Source: Spirodela intermedia
Lineage: Eukaryota; Streptophyta; Magnoliopsida; Alismatales; Araceae
NCBI GenBank assembly: GCA_902729315.2
Contig: LR746269.1
Location: forward strand, 439,001-503,000
Direction of reading: 5' to 3'
Length of the DNA stretch: 64,000 nt
Shown here: one piece after another, positions 40,828 to 52,409 of the stretch
How the letters are laid out: the number at the start of each line of letters is the position of its first letter
Position numbering within the stretch: the first letter of the stretch is position 1
Program-made: the position numbers and the translations under genes
The notes under the pieces: model-generated
Databases searched by the model: none
Told to the model about the DNA's origin: nothing
What the model saw: the letters and a program-made list of their open reading frames with translations, nothing else

Positions 40828-41052
40828 GTACTCGTGGACCTTCTCGTTGGCGTGGGCGGCGACGGCCTCTGGGTCGGGGTTGTAGGCGGCGAGAGCTGCC
40901 GCTCGGGCCTCATCGGCGCGGGCTTTCCACGAGTCGTCCCAGTCAGCGATGTGGGCGTACGCCGGCGTCGCAGCAACCAGGACGAAGAAGACAAAGAAGA
41001 AGAAGAAGGCGAGGAAGAAGGAGAGCAAGGGGCGGGCTCGGACGACGTCCAT
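39463..41052 (-). CDS. Pectate lyase (polysaccharide lyase family 1)
   Basis: A secreted cell-wall enzyme that cleaves de-esterified homogalacturonan by beta-elimination, Ca2+-dependent. Exons (minus): 41052-40832, 40738-40090, 40011-39908, 39826-39463, giving 445 residues in phase. Residues 1-33 form a long hydrophobic signal peptide. The plant N-terminal domain follows, then [13 protein letters not shown], the usual start of the catalytic part. [41 protein letters not shown] (Ca2+ site region), [20 protein letters not shown] and [29 protein letters not shown] (catalytic arginine region) are the PL1 motifs in order. The enzyme looks intact. Intron 1 is nearly all (GA)n on the plus strand and begins at the donor. 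Confidence 0.96.
40787..40826 (-). repeat. (CT)n microsatellite in pectate lyase intron 1
   Basis: A perfect GA run on the plus strand within the 93-bp intron 40739-40831, starting a few bases after the donor. It reads (CU)n in the transcript. Confidence 0.9.
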
Positions 41053-42609
41053 GGCTGTCCCCCTCTACAACTCTCCTCTTCTCGGGCCCCTCTGCGGCAG
41101 CGGCGGCGATGGCTGAGAGCTCCTCCGGTGGGGGGAGAATTCTCTGGGAATGGAAACCAGGGCCGACCAGGCCGACCGACGATGCCAGACGCGCAGAGGC
41201 TACAGGCGACGGGTCATGGCGCATCGGTTCTCACGAGAGGGGCGTTGCCGGTGATCGGCGTTGCCCCTCTTATATACCGAGAGGAGGACCCTCTAAATAT
41301 GAAACTCGCCGGAGAAAACCATGGACGACCGACCACTGCAGGCCGAGGAAGTGAAGGGGGGGGTGTTTGTCGCCGGCGGCTCTTCGCCGCAACTTCCCGC
41401 AGGGCGGAGGTGGTTTCTCTTGGACGGCCCAGAAGAAACCATCCATCTGTTCCACCAGCACTTAACGTGTTAAAATTAATCTTACGAAGGGGTTTTAAAA
41501 AATATTCGTAATTGCCCGCACAGACCCGACCCACATTCGTAATTGGGTCTTATTGGGCCTTAATGTCAGCGCGGTTTTAAATGAGCTTGGGTAGTTCGAA
41601 AAAAGCCCATTAATCCTCAAGGCCCAGCTTGGTCGTCACCGTCTACCACGGGCATTTTTTCTGAGCTCCAGAGGTTGCAGAGTGGTGGTGGCGTTTATCG
41701 AAAACCTAGAGAGACAGGCGGATACAGACGAGCCGCCGGCTTCTCCGATCCTTTGGGGATCTTCCCTCCGCGGCCTCGCCTGGCGTGCTCGCGGTCCTCC
41801 TTCGCGGGAAAGCCGACGGAGTCCTGATCGCTCGGAAGAAGTCCTCTCTCGCGTCTCTTCAAGGGTTGATTTCCTCTCGCGGGAACTGCTTCCGGTGAGG
41901 CGGAAGATGGTGATGGCGTTCTTTTCTTTCTTTTCCCGGCTCTTCGGACGGGTGCCTTCTATTTGTGGCAGCGTTTTTATGCTTTCTACGTCGCAAGATG
42001 TAGCGCAACACTATACTTTGCTGGCCAATTAATGTGTAGCCTCTGTGTCAGTTCTCGTAGTCGGATGGTGCATTTTCCGGTGTCCATTCTTCATATTTCT
42101 TCTCACTGCTCGTATGTGAAATATACGCAGTTTTCCGTTCTACGTACGCACTATCCTTCCTGAAGTTGGATAGATTTATCGTTTATTCAAGAATTTTAGC
42201 AGAGGATCATATCTCTGTGCGAAACACGGGGGTGTTCATGCCTCTTGTTTTCCTTTCTATTCCCGAGTGAAGAGCCACTGTCGTGACCAATCCTCTAGCT
42301 TCCGTTTTCTCTCTGTGATCAGATCCACCTGTATCCGCGCATATAGTGGATTCGGAAGACGTTTCATAGATTAATCTGAGGACTTGCATTCTAATCTCAT
42401 GCTCCACATCGTTTGCAGTTCTAATCCCTAGACATTTGCTTGCATTGCAGTCAGATTCTGACTATCCATGCACTAGATTAAATAAAAAAAGTCATTATCC
42501 TGAGGAGTCTCGGCAAGAATTAACCCCTATTTTCTAGTTAAATCTATTTTTTTTTATTTTTTCAAATTCTACATGGATATAGATCTCCTCAACTTCTATC
42601 ATGCAGGCT
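41053..42609. promoter_or_regulatory. Head-to-head region: pectate lyase promoter and RPA3 5' region
   Basis: Site II-type boxes occur at 41554-41559 (TGGGCC), 41604-41609 (AGCCCA) and 41621-41626 (GGCCCA), about 1 kb before the RPA3 start codon. GC-rich sequence at 41690-41910 is likely the RPA3 5'UTR. The acceptor CATGCAG at 42600-42606, just before the start codon, implies an intron in that UTR. No other gene is seen. Confidence 0.5.
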
Positions 42610-43333
42610 ATGGACACATCGAGCCCTGCAGTGTTCGTCAATTCAGAGCTGTTGAATCTGTACTTGGGCCGGAGAGTCAGAACAGTGGTTCAAGTGGTGC
42701 GCGTCGATGGTGGGACGATGACCGGACAATCTCCTGATGGGCATCAACTCGTCGTGAAGGGCACACCGGCTATTCCATCGTCTCACTTCGTGGAGGTGAT
42801 TGGCATTGCCGACGGCAGTCAGTCCATTCGTGCTGAGATCTGCACTGACTTTGGCGAAAACTTTGGTAAATCACCAGCCTCATAGAACTCCCCCCCCCCC
42901 CTTCGTGCATCCCTTTCTTTTTATTTATTTATTTATCAGATCATTAAGATCCAAGTACCCAAGATCCACAATTGGAATGGCGACTTGTTCCATGCCGTGT
43001 GATGTGCTATTTTTGTTAAGATAGATCCACGGAGTGGCCACTCCTTTCTGCTCATCCGTCGCTTGAATGTCCCAAAGACTTTAGCAGAGTATGAAAGTCA
43101 ATGCATGTATTGCCTCGCATCACAGATGTCGAAGGCCCAGATTAAGTAAAACCCTGCTGCCGTGGATTGGGCTTTGACTTTGAGGGCCGGATGATGATTT
43201 TTTTTTCTTTTTCCTTTTGAAGAATCTCTCGTTCTGATCCATGGATCTTGTCTTGTGCTCTCTCGCAGACACCATGGCGTTCAACCGTTTGTGCCAGCTT
43301 GCAAATGGAGAGCACAAGAGTCTCTTCCTTTGA
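42610..43333 (+). CDS. RPA3: Replication protein A 14-kDa subunit (RPA3)
   Basis: RPA3 is the small OB-fold subunit of the single-strand DNA binding trimer RPA, used in replication, repair and recombination. Exons: 42610-42865 and 43269-43333; 106 residues, the normal plant length. The protein begins MDTSSPAVFVNSELLNLYLG, continues RRVRTVVQVVRVDGGTMTGQSPDGHQLVVKG, and after the intron ends DTMAFNRLCQLANGEHKSLFL, all as in plant RPA14. An in-frame ATG at 42601 lies across the presumed UTR splice acceptor, so 42610 is preferred. Confidence 0.94.
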
Positions 43334-43525
43334 GGTGGACCTTGGCCTCTTACCTTGCTCAGTCCAGTCGTTGACCCCCAGCTGTTCTGAAGGAAAGACG
43401 CAGTTGTGCTATGTTTGGTGATGGTTGACATTTTCAGAACATGTAATATTCTGTTCGATATGAAAAATATAATGCTCTGCGTGATATTTATCGAGTTTTC
43501 TTCAAAAACTTAAACTGGTGGTTCG

Positions 43526-43561
<36 letters not shown>

Positions 43562-45249
43562 TTTTGAGGTTAGAGACGATGGCGCAGTCCCAGATAAGCT
43601 TCCGGCTCATCTTGAATCAGATAAATTATGTCGGAAATACAATTTCTTTTAAATAATTATTTTCCCCACCTGGCGGGCCCAACCTCCACTAGCTCTCCGG
43701 CCCGTTAGCGTTGGCCAGTTGGCTCGCTGTGAGGGGGCCCCGTCAGCATGCGGCCCACGGTGTCGATCCGACATCCACTATCACATAATTGGTCACGGGC
43801 CCACATCCGGAAGTGGAGCCCGAAAGAATGTTTCAGGATCCGCAATGGGCCCTCAGTCAAGATTCGTCCCATGGTATCAGGAATTGGGCCCCACAGAATC
43901 ACTACACATGGGCCCACTGTCCGGTTGGTCTCGTCTTTTATGTTGACCGGGATGGGGTTTGACCCGGCAGAACCGGGAGTAACCGTCGGGGGAAGGGGAG
44001 ACGAAAATGAGGCAACGGTCGCAGAGGTGACAGGAGGGACACGCCAGACGCCATCCTCCCGGGCTCTCCGTGATTGCAGATCGGGGAGGAACGAGGAGGG
44101 GAAGCCCTGCTCCCTGCCTTCATTTCTTTCTCTTTCTCTCTCTATTGTTTCCAACTCCATCTTCTCCACCCGGATCACGAGGATTAAGGGCGAAGGAGCT
44201 CCGCCGAGGAGGAGGACCGCCGTCGCCGCCGCCTCGGGGCTTAGCGTTCTTTCCTCCGGGGAGGGGGCCCAGGCGCCGGCGGGTTGTGTCCTCGGGGTTT
44301 TCTCCAGGTGAGTACAGTACGCGAATCCGCCGGCCAATCGGCTGTTGATTGTTCTGGATCGGACATTGGGTGTGGAGAATCGTCGGGCCGTGATGGGGGA
44401 TGGAGTTCCGTGTTGACTTGTGCTTCACTCTTTTCTTGATGAACTTTTCTGCCGTACGTTTCTTAAGATCACGACGTCGATTGGTGTCACAGACCTTAGC
44501 AATCATCCAATCGATTCACTAGACGAAAAGTTAGCCCGATAACAAGAATTTTTCGTGAAAAATTATATTTCATTCATCTAGTTTATTGAATTCGAATTTT
44601 TTTATCCAAAAGGAGAAATCTTATACCAGAATCATTTCACAAAACGATCTGGTTATTAAAATATATCGAAGAGAATGTGATAGAAGGAAATAGAACCTTT
44701 CGATTTCTTGGGAAGTGATTTTCCTGGCTTCTCTGTGAGCCAGGATGATCGCCGGTATTTGCATGAGATCGGTGTAACCTGGTAGGTAGCCCGGAGAACT
44801 GGTTGCTCTCTCGATGTTTATGCATCCGAGACGTAGAAGTCAATCGGATATTCTGAAGGAATCCTTGATCTCAGCCTGTCATCTTTTACCATGGGCCTCA
44901 TCAGGCTGTTATCTATCTCACTGAGAAGGAAATTGCTCCCTCGCAGAAACGTTACGATCCCTGATAGTTCGCATTTTGATCTGACGCTTTTTCTGATATC
45001 TCTCTCTCTCTACAATTCTTCGTTCGGAGCGTGATATGAATGAATTCTCCGCTTCTAGTCTCGGAATTCAAGGTCTGTAGAGGCAATAATGCCAAATTTG
45101 GATAGCGTTGTTCGGTGATCAGATCAAACTCACTCACTGCTTCGTTGACTTTCCGTTTCCAGATTATTTCTGCTGGGTTTCTCAGGTGGCTAAGGAGCAT
45201 GTCGAGAACAGAGGCCTGAGGAAGCAGAGAAAACCGTTTACTTGATCCA
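43334..45249. other. Spacer with ATT microsatellite and likely 5'UTR of the MA3-domain gene
   Basis: The RPA3 3' flank comes first, then an (ATT)n run at 43526-43561, then a GC-rich block (43680-44310). That block ends at a strong GTGAGT donor (after CTCCAG at 44308), and a pyrimidine-rich acceptor ends at 45186. I infer a 5'UTR exon and a ~880-bp UTR intron of the MA3-domain gene. Open frames in the GC-rich block resemble no family. Confidence 0.4.
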
Positions 45250-45321
45250 ATGGACAGCAACTCTGGTGTCGACGAGGTACCGACCTCGTACTTCTGTCCT
45301 CATTACCTCGTCGACTTATGA
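45250..45321 (+). other. Upstream ORF overlapping the MA3-domain gene start
   Basis: A 23-codon frame starts with MDSNSGVDE and stops at TGA 45319-45321. That stop shares the bases ATGA with the main start codon at 45318-45320. The MDSN start is also how full-length MRF proteins begin, so this may be a remnant of the usual N-terminus cut off from the MA3 frame, or a regulatory uORF. Confidence 0.5.
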
Positions 45322-47168
45322 GCATTTTCAGGTTTGAACCGCGTGATGCCCTGCAGGATGGAAAAGTCAGTGCTCGTGAGATCAAGAAGAAGGTTGGGGT
45401 CATAGTGGAAGAGTACTTTGCCACGGATGACGTCTCGTCGACAGCGAGCGAGCTACAAGATCTCTGCTGCCCGAGCTTCCATTTCTATTTTGTGAAGAAG
45501 CTGGTGTCCACGGCCATGGACAGGCACGAGAAGGAGAAAGAGATGGCGGCGGTCCTGCTGTCCATCTTCTATGCGGCTGTGATCGACCCTCCTCAGGTTT
45601 ACAAGGGCTTCACCGAGCTCGTCGAATCCTGCGACGATCTTCATGTGGACATTCCAGACGTGGTGGACGTCCTCGCGCTCTTCATAGCTCGTGCCGTCGT
45701 GGACGACATCCTCCCGCCGGCGTTCTTGACGAAGCAAGTCGCCTTCTTGCCGGAGAATTCCAAGGGGGTGGAGGCCCTCAAGAGAGCAGAGAAGAGCTAC
45801 CTCTCCGCCCCCCTTCACGCAGAGATCGTCCTGAGAAGATGGGGCGGAAGCCGGAGCACCACCGTGGAAGACATGAAGAACCGGATCGGCGATCTGCTGG
45901 CGGAGTATCTGGTCACCGGCGATAGGGTGGAGGCTTGCAGGTGTATTAAGGACCTCAAAGTCCCGTTCTTCCACCACGAGATCGTCAAACGCGCGCTGAT
46001 ACTCGCCATGGAGCGGAGAGAAGCGGAGGGTTTGATTCTGGAGCTGCTGAAGGCCTCTACTGCAGAAGGGTTGATCAATTCGAGCCAGATCTCGAAGGGG
46101 TTCAACCGGATCATCGAGGCCGTGGACGATCTGTGCCTGGATATTCCGAGTGCCAGGGAGCTGTTGCAGGGGTTGATCTCCAAGGCGGCCTCGGAGGGTT
46201 GGCTGTGCAGGTCCTCTCTGGTGCCGCTTCCTCTTCTGCCGGAGAAGCCGCTGGAGGACGACGCCACTAGGGTTTTCAAGACCAGGGCCGCAGGCATCAT
46301 CCAGGAGTATTTCTTGACGGGGGACATCCTCGAGGTGATCGGCAGTAGAGAACTGGGGAATCATTTCTCCCCGTCCTCCGCGCAGTTGAACGCCATTTTT
46401 GTGAAGAAGCTGGTGACCATGGCGATGGACAGGAAGAACAGGGAGAAGGAGATGGCGTCCTTGCTTTTGACCTCGCTGCCTTTCCCGGCGGAGGACATCC
46501 TTGGGGGGTTCCTCCTACTGGTGGGGGACGCAGAGGATGCTGCCCTGGATGTTCCGGCGATCGTCGAGGACCTGGGGATGTTCTTGGCGAGGGCGGTGGT
46601 TGACGAGGTGCTCGCTCCCCTCCATCTGGAGGAGATCGCGAGTCAGTGTGGCGGTGACTCCGCCGGCGGCAGAGCGCTGAAGATGACCCGGTCCTTGCTG
46701 TCCGCAAAGCTTGCCGGCGAGAGGATCCTGCGGTGCTGGGGCGGCGGCGGGAGCAGCAGAACGGGCTGGGAGATCGAGGACGTGAAGGAGAAGATCGGGA
46801 GGCTGCTTGAGGAGTACGACTCCGGCGGCGATCTCCACGAGGCCTGCCACTGCATAAAGGAGCTGGGTATGCCCTTCTTCCATCACGAGGTGGTCAAGAA
46901 GGCCCTGGTGGCTCTCATGGAGAGAAAGAACAGCCGCCGGCTCTGGGACCTCCTGGTGCAGTGCTTCTCCGTGGGGTTGATCACCACGGACCAGATGGCG
47001 AAGGGCTTTAATAGGGTGGCGGACTGCATCGACGATCTGGCCCTGGACCTCCCAAGCGTAGAGAAGCAGTTTGCCCTGTACGTGGACATGGCCAGGCACG
47101 AGGGTTGGTTGGACTCGTCCTTCTCTTTCTCCTCTACCTCTGGAAGTGGGGACTGCATCCTGAGGTAG
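45318..47168 (+). CDS. MA3-domain translation regulatory factor (MRF/PDCD4-like), N-terminally short
   Basis: MRFs (ECIP1, MRF1-4) carry four MA3 domains that bind the helicase eIF4A; they couple TOR-S6K signals to translation, and ECIP1 touches ethylene signalling. The single open frame gives 616 residues. MA3 domains begin near residues 18, 180, 317 and 484. Recognisable motifs are AMDRHEKEKEMAAVLLS, DDILPPAFLT, KSYLSAPLHAE, RWGGS, FFHHEIVKRALILAME, AMDRKNREKEM, GERILRCWGGG and LGMPFFHHEVVKKAL. Normal MRFs are about 700 residues with a ~100-residue N-terminal tail carrying a basic phosphosite region (RRSHSGK type); that tail is absent here. The coding DNA is GC-rich and shows no intron. It could be a functional divergent paralogue or a decayed or retro-copied one; the four MA3 domains are undamaged. 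Confidence 0.88.
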   Translation: MSIFRFEPRDALQDGKVSAREIKKKVGVIVEEYFATDDVSSTASELQDLCCPSFHFYFVKKLVSTAMDRHEKEKEMAAVLLSIFYAAVIDPPQVYKGFTELVESCDDLHVDIPDVVDVLALFIARAVVDDILPPAFLTKQVAFLPENSKGVEALKRAEKSYLSAPLHAEIVLRRWGGSRSTTVEDMKNRIGDLLAEYLVTGDRVEACRCIKDLKVPFFHHEIVKRALILAMERREAEGLILELLKASTAEGLINSSQISKGFNRIIEAVDDLCLDIPSARELLQGLISKAASEGWLCRSSLVPLPLLPEKPLEDDATRVFKTRAAGIIQEYFLTGDILEVIGSRELGNHFSPSSAQLNAIFVKKLVTMAMDRKNREKEMASLLLTSLPFPAEDILGGFLLLVGDAEDAALDVPAIVEDLGMFLARAVVDEVLAPLHLEEIASQCGGDSAGGRALKMTRSLLSAKLAGERILRCWGGGGSSRTGWEIEDVKEKIGRLLEEYDSGGDLHEACHCIKELGMPFFHHEVVKKALVALMERKNSRRLWDLLVQCFSVGLITTDQMAKGFNRVADCIDDLALDLPSVEKQFALYVDMARHEGWLDSSFSFSSTSGSGDCILR

Positions 47169-47909
47169 GGGACGGTCGGCGATTTTCATAGAAAGCTCCT
47201 ACATAGTATTTTATAACAGAGATACCTGCAGAAGTTCATATATTTTTCGAATCTTCAATATGGCGTATTTTCGTTGTATGCAAAATTTCAACGGAGTGTG
47301 AACACAATTTTTTAGATTATTCTGTCAAATGTCAATAATGAGAGTAATATGGGGGCTTTAGGAATAGCCAATGGGGCGGCTCATTTCTCAAAACAACGCC
47401 ATCGGCTTGATAGCCTATAAATTAGCATGGAAATCCATGTGAGTTGCATGGAATAGGGAATCTGGCTCCGAATATATAGGGCACGACTTCTGAACAAAGA
47501 AACTAGGTTCTAAATTTGAATACTCAAAGGTTTGTTGGGACAATCCTTGAATCTACAATGGAGTCACTCAAATCCACAAGCAAAGAGAGAGGAACTTGAA
47601 AGAGGGAAAACTTGTACTAACCAAGCTGGGCTTTAAGGTTATAGTGTGGTGGCCACTAAATAGGTTGAAAATTAGTTGAGACATTCCTAAAAGTAAAGTC
47701 AATTGAGAAGCACACCCAAAACAATTTAAAACAAGACAACTACTAAGACCTCAATTATTCACATTATTCACACATTTTATTTTACGAAATAAATTTCAAA
47801 ATGCCTTTCCAATAAGACCTCAATTAAAAACCAAGATTTTGACATGTTATTCAGGTACTTTATTTGGGCTTTCTTTGATTTTTGAACTCTTATGGATCTT
47901 CTCATTTTT
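47169..47909. other. AT-rich spacer after the MA3-domain gene
   Basis: This is the 3' flank of the MA3-domain gene followed by AT-rich DNA. I see nothing codable and no clear repeat boundary. Confidence 0.4.
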
Positions 47910-48290
47910 GTAGTCCACTTTTCACATTTCTAGAAGGGTTGGATCATCAGTTTTGAACTTCTTTGAGTGTTTTTCTAGATGAGTCTATCTTGCTTGAAAT
48001 GAACTCATCCTTAGGTCTTCATGTGATTCTTCATAGTTATCCTAACTATTGATCACACATTTTTTGTTATTAATTCTTTTGTAGAATTTTTTAATGAATC
48101 ATACTTCTTTGATATCAACTTATTATGAGTACATGTTAAGAATCTTTCTTTCTATAAGTGTATCATGACTAAATCAACCACTTCAAAAGTATTGTTTCAC
48201 TTTTTCTTATCAATGAATTTCTCATAATGGTAGTTGATTGAAATACACTTCTTAACACTTTCATAGACTTCTCTAATGTGATTGTTCATT
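47910..48290 (-). mobile_element. Degraded Ty3/gypsy integrase C-terminal fragment (first family)
   Basis: Read on the minus strand with stops and frameshifts, the sequence gives pieces such as REVYESVKK, DKKK, VVDLVMIHL, KERFLTCTHNKL and SKKYD. These line up with the VHLRKERFP-type segment at the end of gypsy integrases from plants. Only this segment is recognisable; no LTRs were found. It belongs to a different family from the remnant at 48.9-53.1 kb, whose corresponding segment is distinct. Confidence 0.6.
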
Positions 48291-48939
48291 GTATTAGTTA
48301 TTCCTATTTATTTTAATAATTATGTGAGATTTATAATAAGATTTAGATAAAATTAAATAATTAAAAATAGAAATTGATTTGTGAAGAAATTGATGGTAGA
48401 ATTGTAGATAAACTTTACTTTGAGTCAATCTTATTTCAATATTTTAGTTATCTCTTGAAATTCAACAAATCAAATTGTTGAGCATTATGATTACTAGAGT
48501 TGAACTATCTATTTGAGGTTGATTATGATGGGACCCTTTTTCATATGAGACAGTGATGTGAGAAAAGAATAAGGTGGGCTGAGGGTGGGAAATTATATTG
48601 GAGATAAAAAGAAAAAAAGGAAAAAGGGGTAGGCTAGAATATGAGAGAGAGAGAGACAGAGAGAGAGAGACAGAGAGGGTTCATCAAAAAGGATTTCTTG
48701 AGATTAACCATGTTGACAGAGTCCTTATTTTTTCACTAAGAAATATAACCAAGCTATGGACTGCCTTCTCTTTTAGACAAGGCTTCATTTTATAATAGTT
48801 AGTGGACTGATGACCTATCATCATACACACTCAATTTCTACTAGCCTTTTTGTTTTGTCACCTTCTGTTTGAGTTGTGGTCTTCTATCTGCCACTACCAT
48901 CATTATCTTGCGCACGTGACAATTAGGATCGTCTTTAAC
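48291..48939. other. AT-rich interval between the two gypsy remnants
   Basis: AT-rich DNA with a short GA-rich patch at 48645-48678. The LTR of the right-hand element might be expected here, but I could not define its ends (no second copy is in view). Confidence 0.3.
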
Positions 48940-50130
48940 ATGGATGAGAGAGGGATGTGAGTGCCTTATCAATATTTTCTCCTGAAATTCTTACCTTGTC
49001 CACAAGGTGAAATATTGAGAACTTTTGGTTGATGGTTTAGGCTAATTCCCATGTAGTCTATGAGTTGGGCAAAATCTATCTAATGAATTAGAACTTTCAT
49101 CTCATGTTGTTCATGTTGTACTTTGAGGATTTCAGATAGTTGCACAACCCAATTAAGGTCATCGCACAAATTAATGGGCTAACTGAATTTAGTTAAATTG
49201 ATCCATCCACCTTCTTGAGATGTGAGATGTAAAACACAAAATGGATAATTGTTTGTGGACTAATAAGCAACTGACCCAATATGGTGTAGGATCCTAAATG
49301 GGCCAAAATAGCATGGGCCTAATTTTTCATAAGGTTGCCATGTAGGGGGCTTTAGACAATATCACTATAACTGAAGGTAGACAAAGTCCCCTTTTGTGAA
49401 CCTAAGATCTTGGTGTTTCCAGTTGGAGTTGGCTTTCATCTACACTAGAACTTGTGTAAGATGTTGCTTGAGTTGGTTGATGGCTGAGGTCACCCAACCT
49501 CACACATTGAGATTCATATTAAAGGAGGATTAGTGGGTGACACCAAAACATAATCTTGAAGGTTATAGGTGTGAAAGTTTTTGTTCTACCAGAAGTTGGT
49601 CCATATTAAGCATGTACTCTATTGCCAATTATAGTCACTATGAAATGACAAAGATATGTTTTGAGCCTCATATTAATCAATTATGATTGGCCATCTATCT
49701 AAGGGTGATATGCATTGGTTTGATGAAGGGATTCCCCTTGAAGTTTGAATAATTCATTCTAAAAATTACTCATGAGATATAATTATGTTTGGTGATGATA
49801 GAAATTAAAAATCCATGTAGATGAACAAGGATAAGAATAAAGATTTTGATGATGTCATAAATTATGAATGAATGCCTAAGGGAGGAAAAATAATTATATC
49901 TATTCAACCAATCCACCACCCCCAATATGGTGTCAAATATGTCAGCTTTATGTAGTACTTCAATGAAATTTATGATTATGTCATCTTAGATTATGTCCAA
50001 AGTTAGTAGGGGCAGAAGAAAACTAGTTAGGGAGAGGGATTCAAATTTATTTTTATAAAAACAGAACATACTGGAATATGCTTGTTGACACTATCTATCA
50101 TGGCAATCTATGTCATATTTTACATGAATA
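48940..50130 (-). mobile_element. Degraded Ty3/gypsy integrase (core to C-terminus)
   Basis: On the minus strand, with many stops and frameshifts, the gypsy integrase order is visible. Near 50000-49880 come the counterpart of the 'DFIEGLP' segment (NFIEVLHKAD) and VVDWLNRYNYF. LHGF follows near 49820, and FKL/FKGN...AYHPQ-DGQ-like pieces near 49750. LRFTKGDFVYLQL, KLGPCYFGPFRILHHIGSVAY lie near 49420-49270, and the end segment FHLVDKVR near 49010. The element continues (RT and RNase H) at 52.4-53.1 kb. Confidence 0.75.
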
Positions 50131-52400
50131 CAATGTTCACATGAATTCTAAACGTCCACTAATTGTTAAGTCGTTAAATTTTGATAAGAGGTTGAGATCA
50201 TAGTAAAACTTTTGGAGATCACTAGTTGCTTGTGATATAATGTGTTTGATAAGTATTAATTATCATGAATTAATAATTAATTAATAATATATTTTAAACC
50301 TTAACTCATAATAAATATATTTATATTTATATTAAAGTATGGAAATATTTTTTAATTAGTTAATGTGAATTTTTGGTTAAATATGTGATTTTATTTTTAT
50401 AATCATATTTTTGAGATAAATGAAGATAAATAAAATAAAATAAAAATATAGAAAAAGTGGAGGACTTACAGAATAATTGAGCTCGCAAGTAGGTCAATAG
50501 TACAATTGAGCGAAGCCACGAGTAAGGGGCTCGAGTGGCTAAAGACTAGTAGGGGACACATGTGTAACGTCACTCCTTTTCCACATCACCTGTGGCCAGT
50601 CAAGCATAGGGGAAAGAGTGGTCGTATACATGGGAGAAAGAGACTTATTGATAATAAAATCTTATATTACTATATATTCATCTCAAAACTCAAAAAATAA
50701 TTGATGTGAGATTAAACTAACATCACAATATATTTATTTTTTTAAAAATATTTTTAATACTTAAATACTTATTTTTATGAGAAGTATATATCCTTATGAC
50801 ATCACTTTATAAGAATATTCACCTATTTATTTCACTCTCTCATATAGATAGACAACTAGTAAAGGTTTGAATCTCACTAGAGTCAAAACTCATATTTTTA
50901 TTTAATTATATCATAATTTTTCATATAAATTGATAGTCAATAATTAAACGATCAAAATCACTTAATCATTGGTGAAAATTTTGTTTATATAATTTACAAA
51001 ATATCATTACTAAAATTATTATATGATTATAGATAAAAAGATTATGAATCTATCAAGTAAATTATCTCTAATTGATCGACAAACAAGTTATTGTTGAAAA
51101 GAAGACGATCTATTGTGAGATGAGTTGTCACCTCTTAAGAGCATATCATATATGATGAACAGTCTCACTTTGCTACACGAATTTGAGGTAAAGCTCTATA
51201 AGAAACACTACATTTTCATCTAACTTATCTCCATTGAGTGACAATCGTCAGAGTTCTACAAAGTCATGATTTTTCTACTTTGTCAGGTGACAGCCACCAA
51301 AGATGATTTGTTAATCCACCTCATCAATATCTAGACTTCAAATAAGATCTAGAGATTGCCCACTTTGTTCATATCTAAGGAGAACCTTTGAGGCTGTACA
51401 TATTGTACAATAATTTTCCTCAACATTCAAGATTCTAATGCATTATTGCCGTGACACTAGAACTCTATTTTATCATTTTAAATTAATTTAACTTTCACTA
51501 TTATTTTTTGTAGTTCAAAAGGAGATACAAAGAATGCTCAAGTTATCTATATATAAGGAGAGTATTTGAGGCTATAGACACCACACAATAATCATTTAGA
51601 ACACATATAATTTTAGTGATTGCTATTACGAGATTGTAACTCTGTCTTTCTTACTTTTAACTTAACTTTTACTTAATTTAATGATAACTTATGTGATTTC
51701 AAGTTTTTAAAACCTTCTTCATTCAAATATGATTCTTTTGACTTTTACAAATTTAAATTTGATCAATTAAATTATCTATAATCATTTACATAAGAATAAA
51801 CAAACATATTTTATTTTTGCTTGATTCATGTTTGTCAGGCTACTGACGTCATTTTAATGTCCTCACCCTTATTTTCTTTTTTGTAAATTTTAAATATATT
51901 TTATCTTTATTATTTAGTTCAAAATTATAAAGAAACTATATTTTAAAAAATAATTCTAAAATATTACCTTATATTATATTACATCCTTGTGATCGACTTG
52001 AAAATTCTTTATTATTTTGTAAATCTCTTATTTAATTATAATTAATTTATTTATTCTGACATATTTCTAAAAAATTAAAATTATATTTTCTAATTTTATA
52101 AATTTTAAATTTGTGTCATTTATTATAAAAAAAATTAAGACATGATGTAATGAATATTTGGGCTGTTTCTCTAGATGGTTAGAATCTTTTCATAATGGTT
52201 AGGAGTTGAGGGTTGACTAATTTTCTTGCAAAACTTCACCTAGATCTATTAGTTTAGGTTGAGCTATTTATTTGCTTGCAACCAAGCTTGGTCAAGGATT
52301 TGAGATAAATCCTTGATGGTCTAATTTCCATTCCAGCTTCGTATCTTATTTTGAAATCAAAAGTGATAATTTCTTAGAACTATTTCTAATAATTTGAAAA
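50131..52400. other. AT-rich insertion splitting the gypsy element
   Basis: About 2.2 kb of very AT-rich DNA separates the RNase H part from the integrase part, which are normally only a few hundred bases apart. It contains an imperfect direct repeat (51371-51700) and no recognisable coding sequence. It may be a nested element that I cannot classify. Confidence 0.45.
51371..51700. repeat. Imperfect direct repeat, two copies 178 bp apart
   Basis: The copy starting at 51371 (ATATCTAAGGAGAACCTTTG, then AGGCTGTA) is matched at 51549 (ATATATAAGGAGAGTATTTG, then AGGCTATA). The similarity continues through CAATAAT, a T-rich stretch and a run of TTAACTT near the end of each copy. The second copy begins with a TATA-like sequence. 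Confidence 0.55.
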
Positions 52401-52409
52401 ACTTGTTAT

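Noticed and set aside
43705-44337. Gene in the GC-rich block before the MA3-domain gene
   Set aside because: Open on both strands but without motifs; more likely promoter and 5'UTR of the next gene.
45453-46364. A 303-codon minus-strand open frame
   Set aside because: Antisense shadow of the GC-rich MA3-domain coding sequence.
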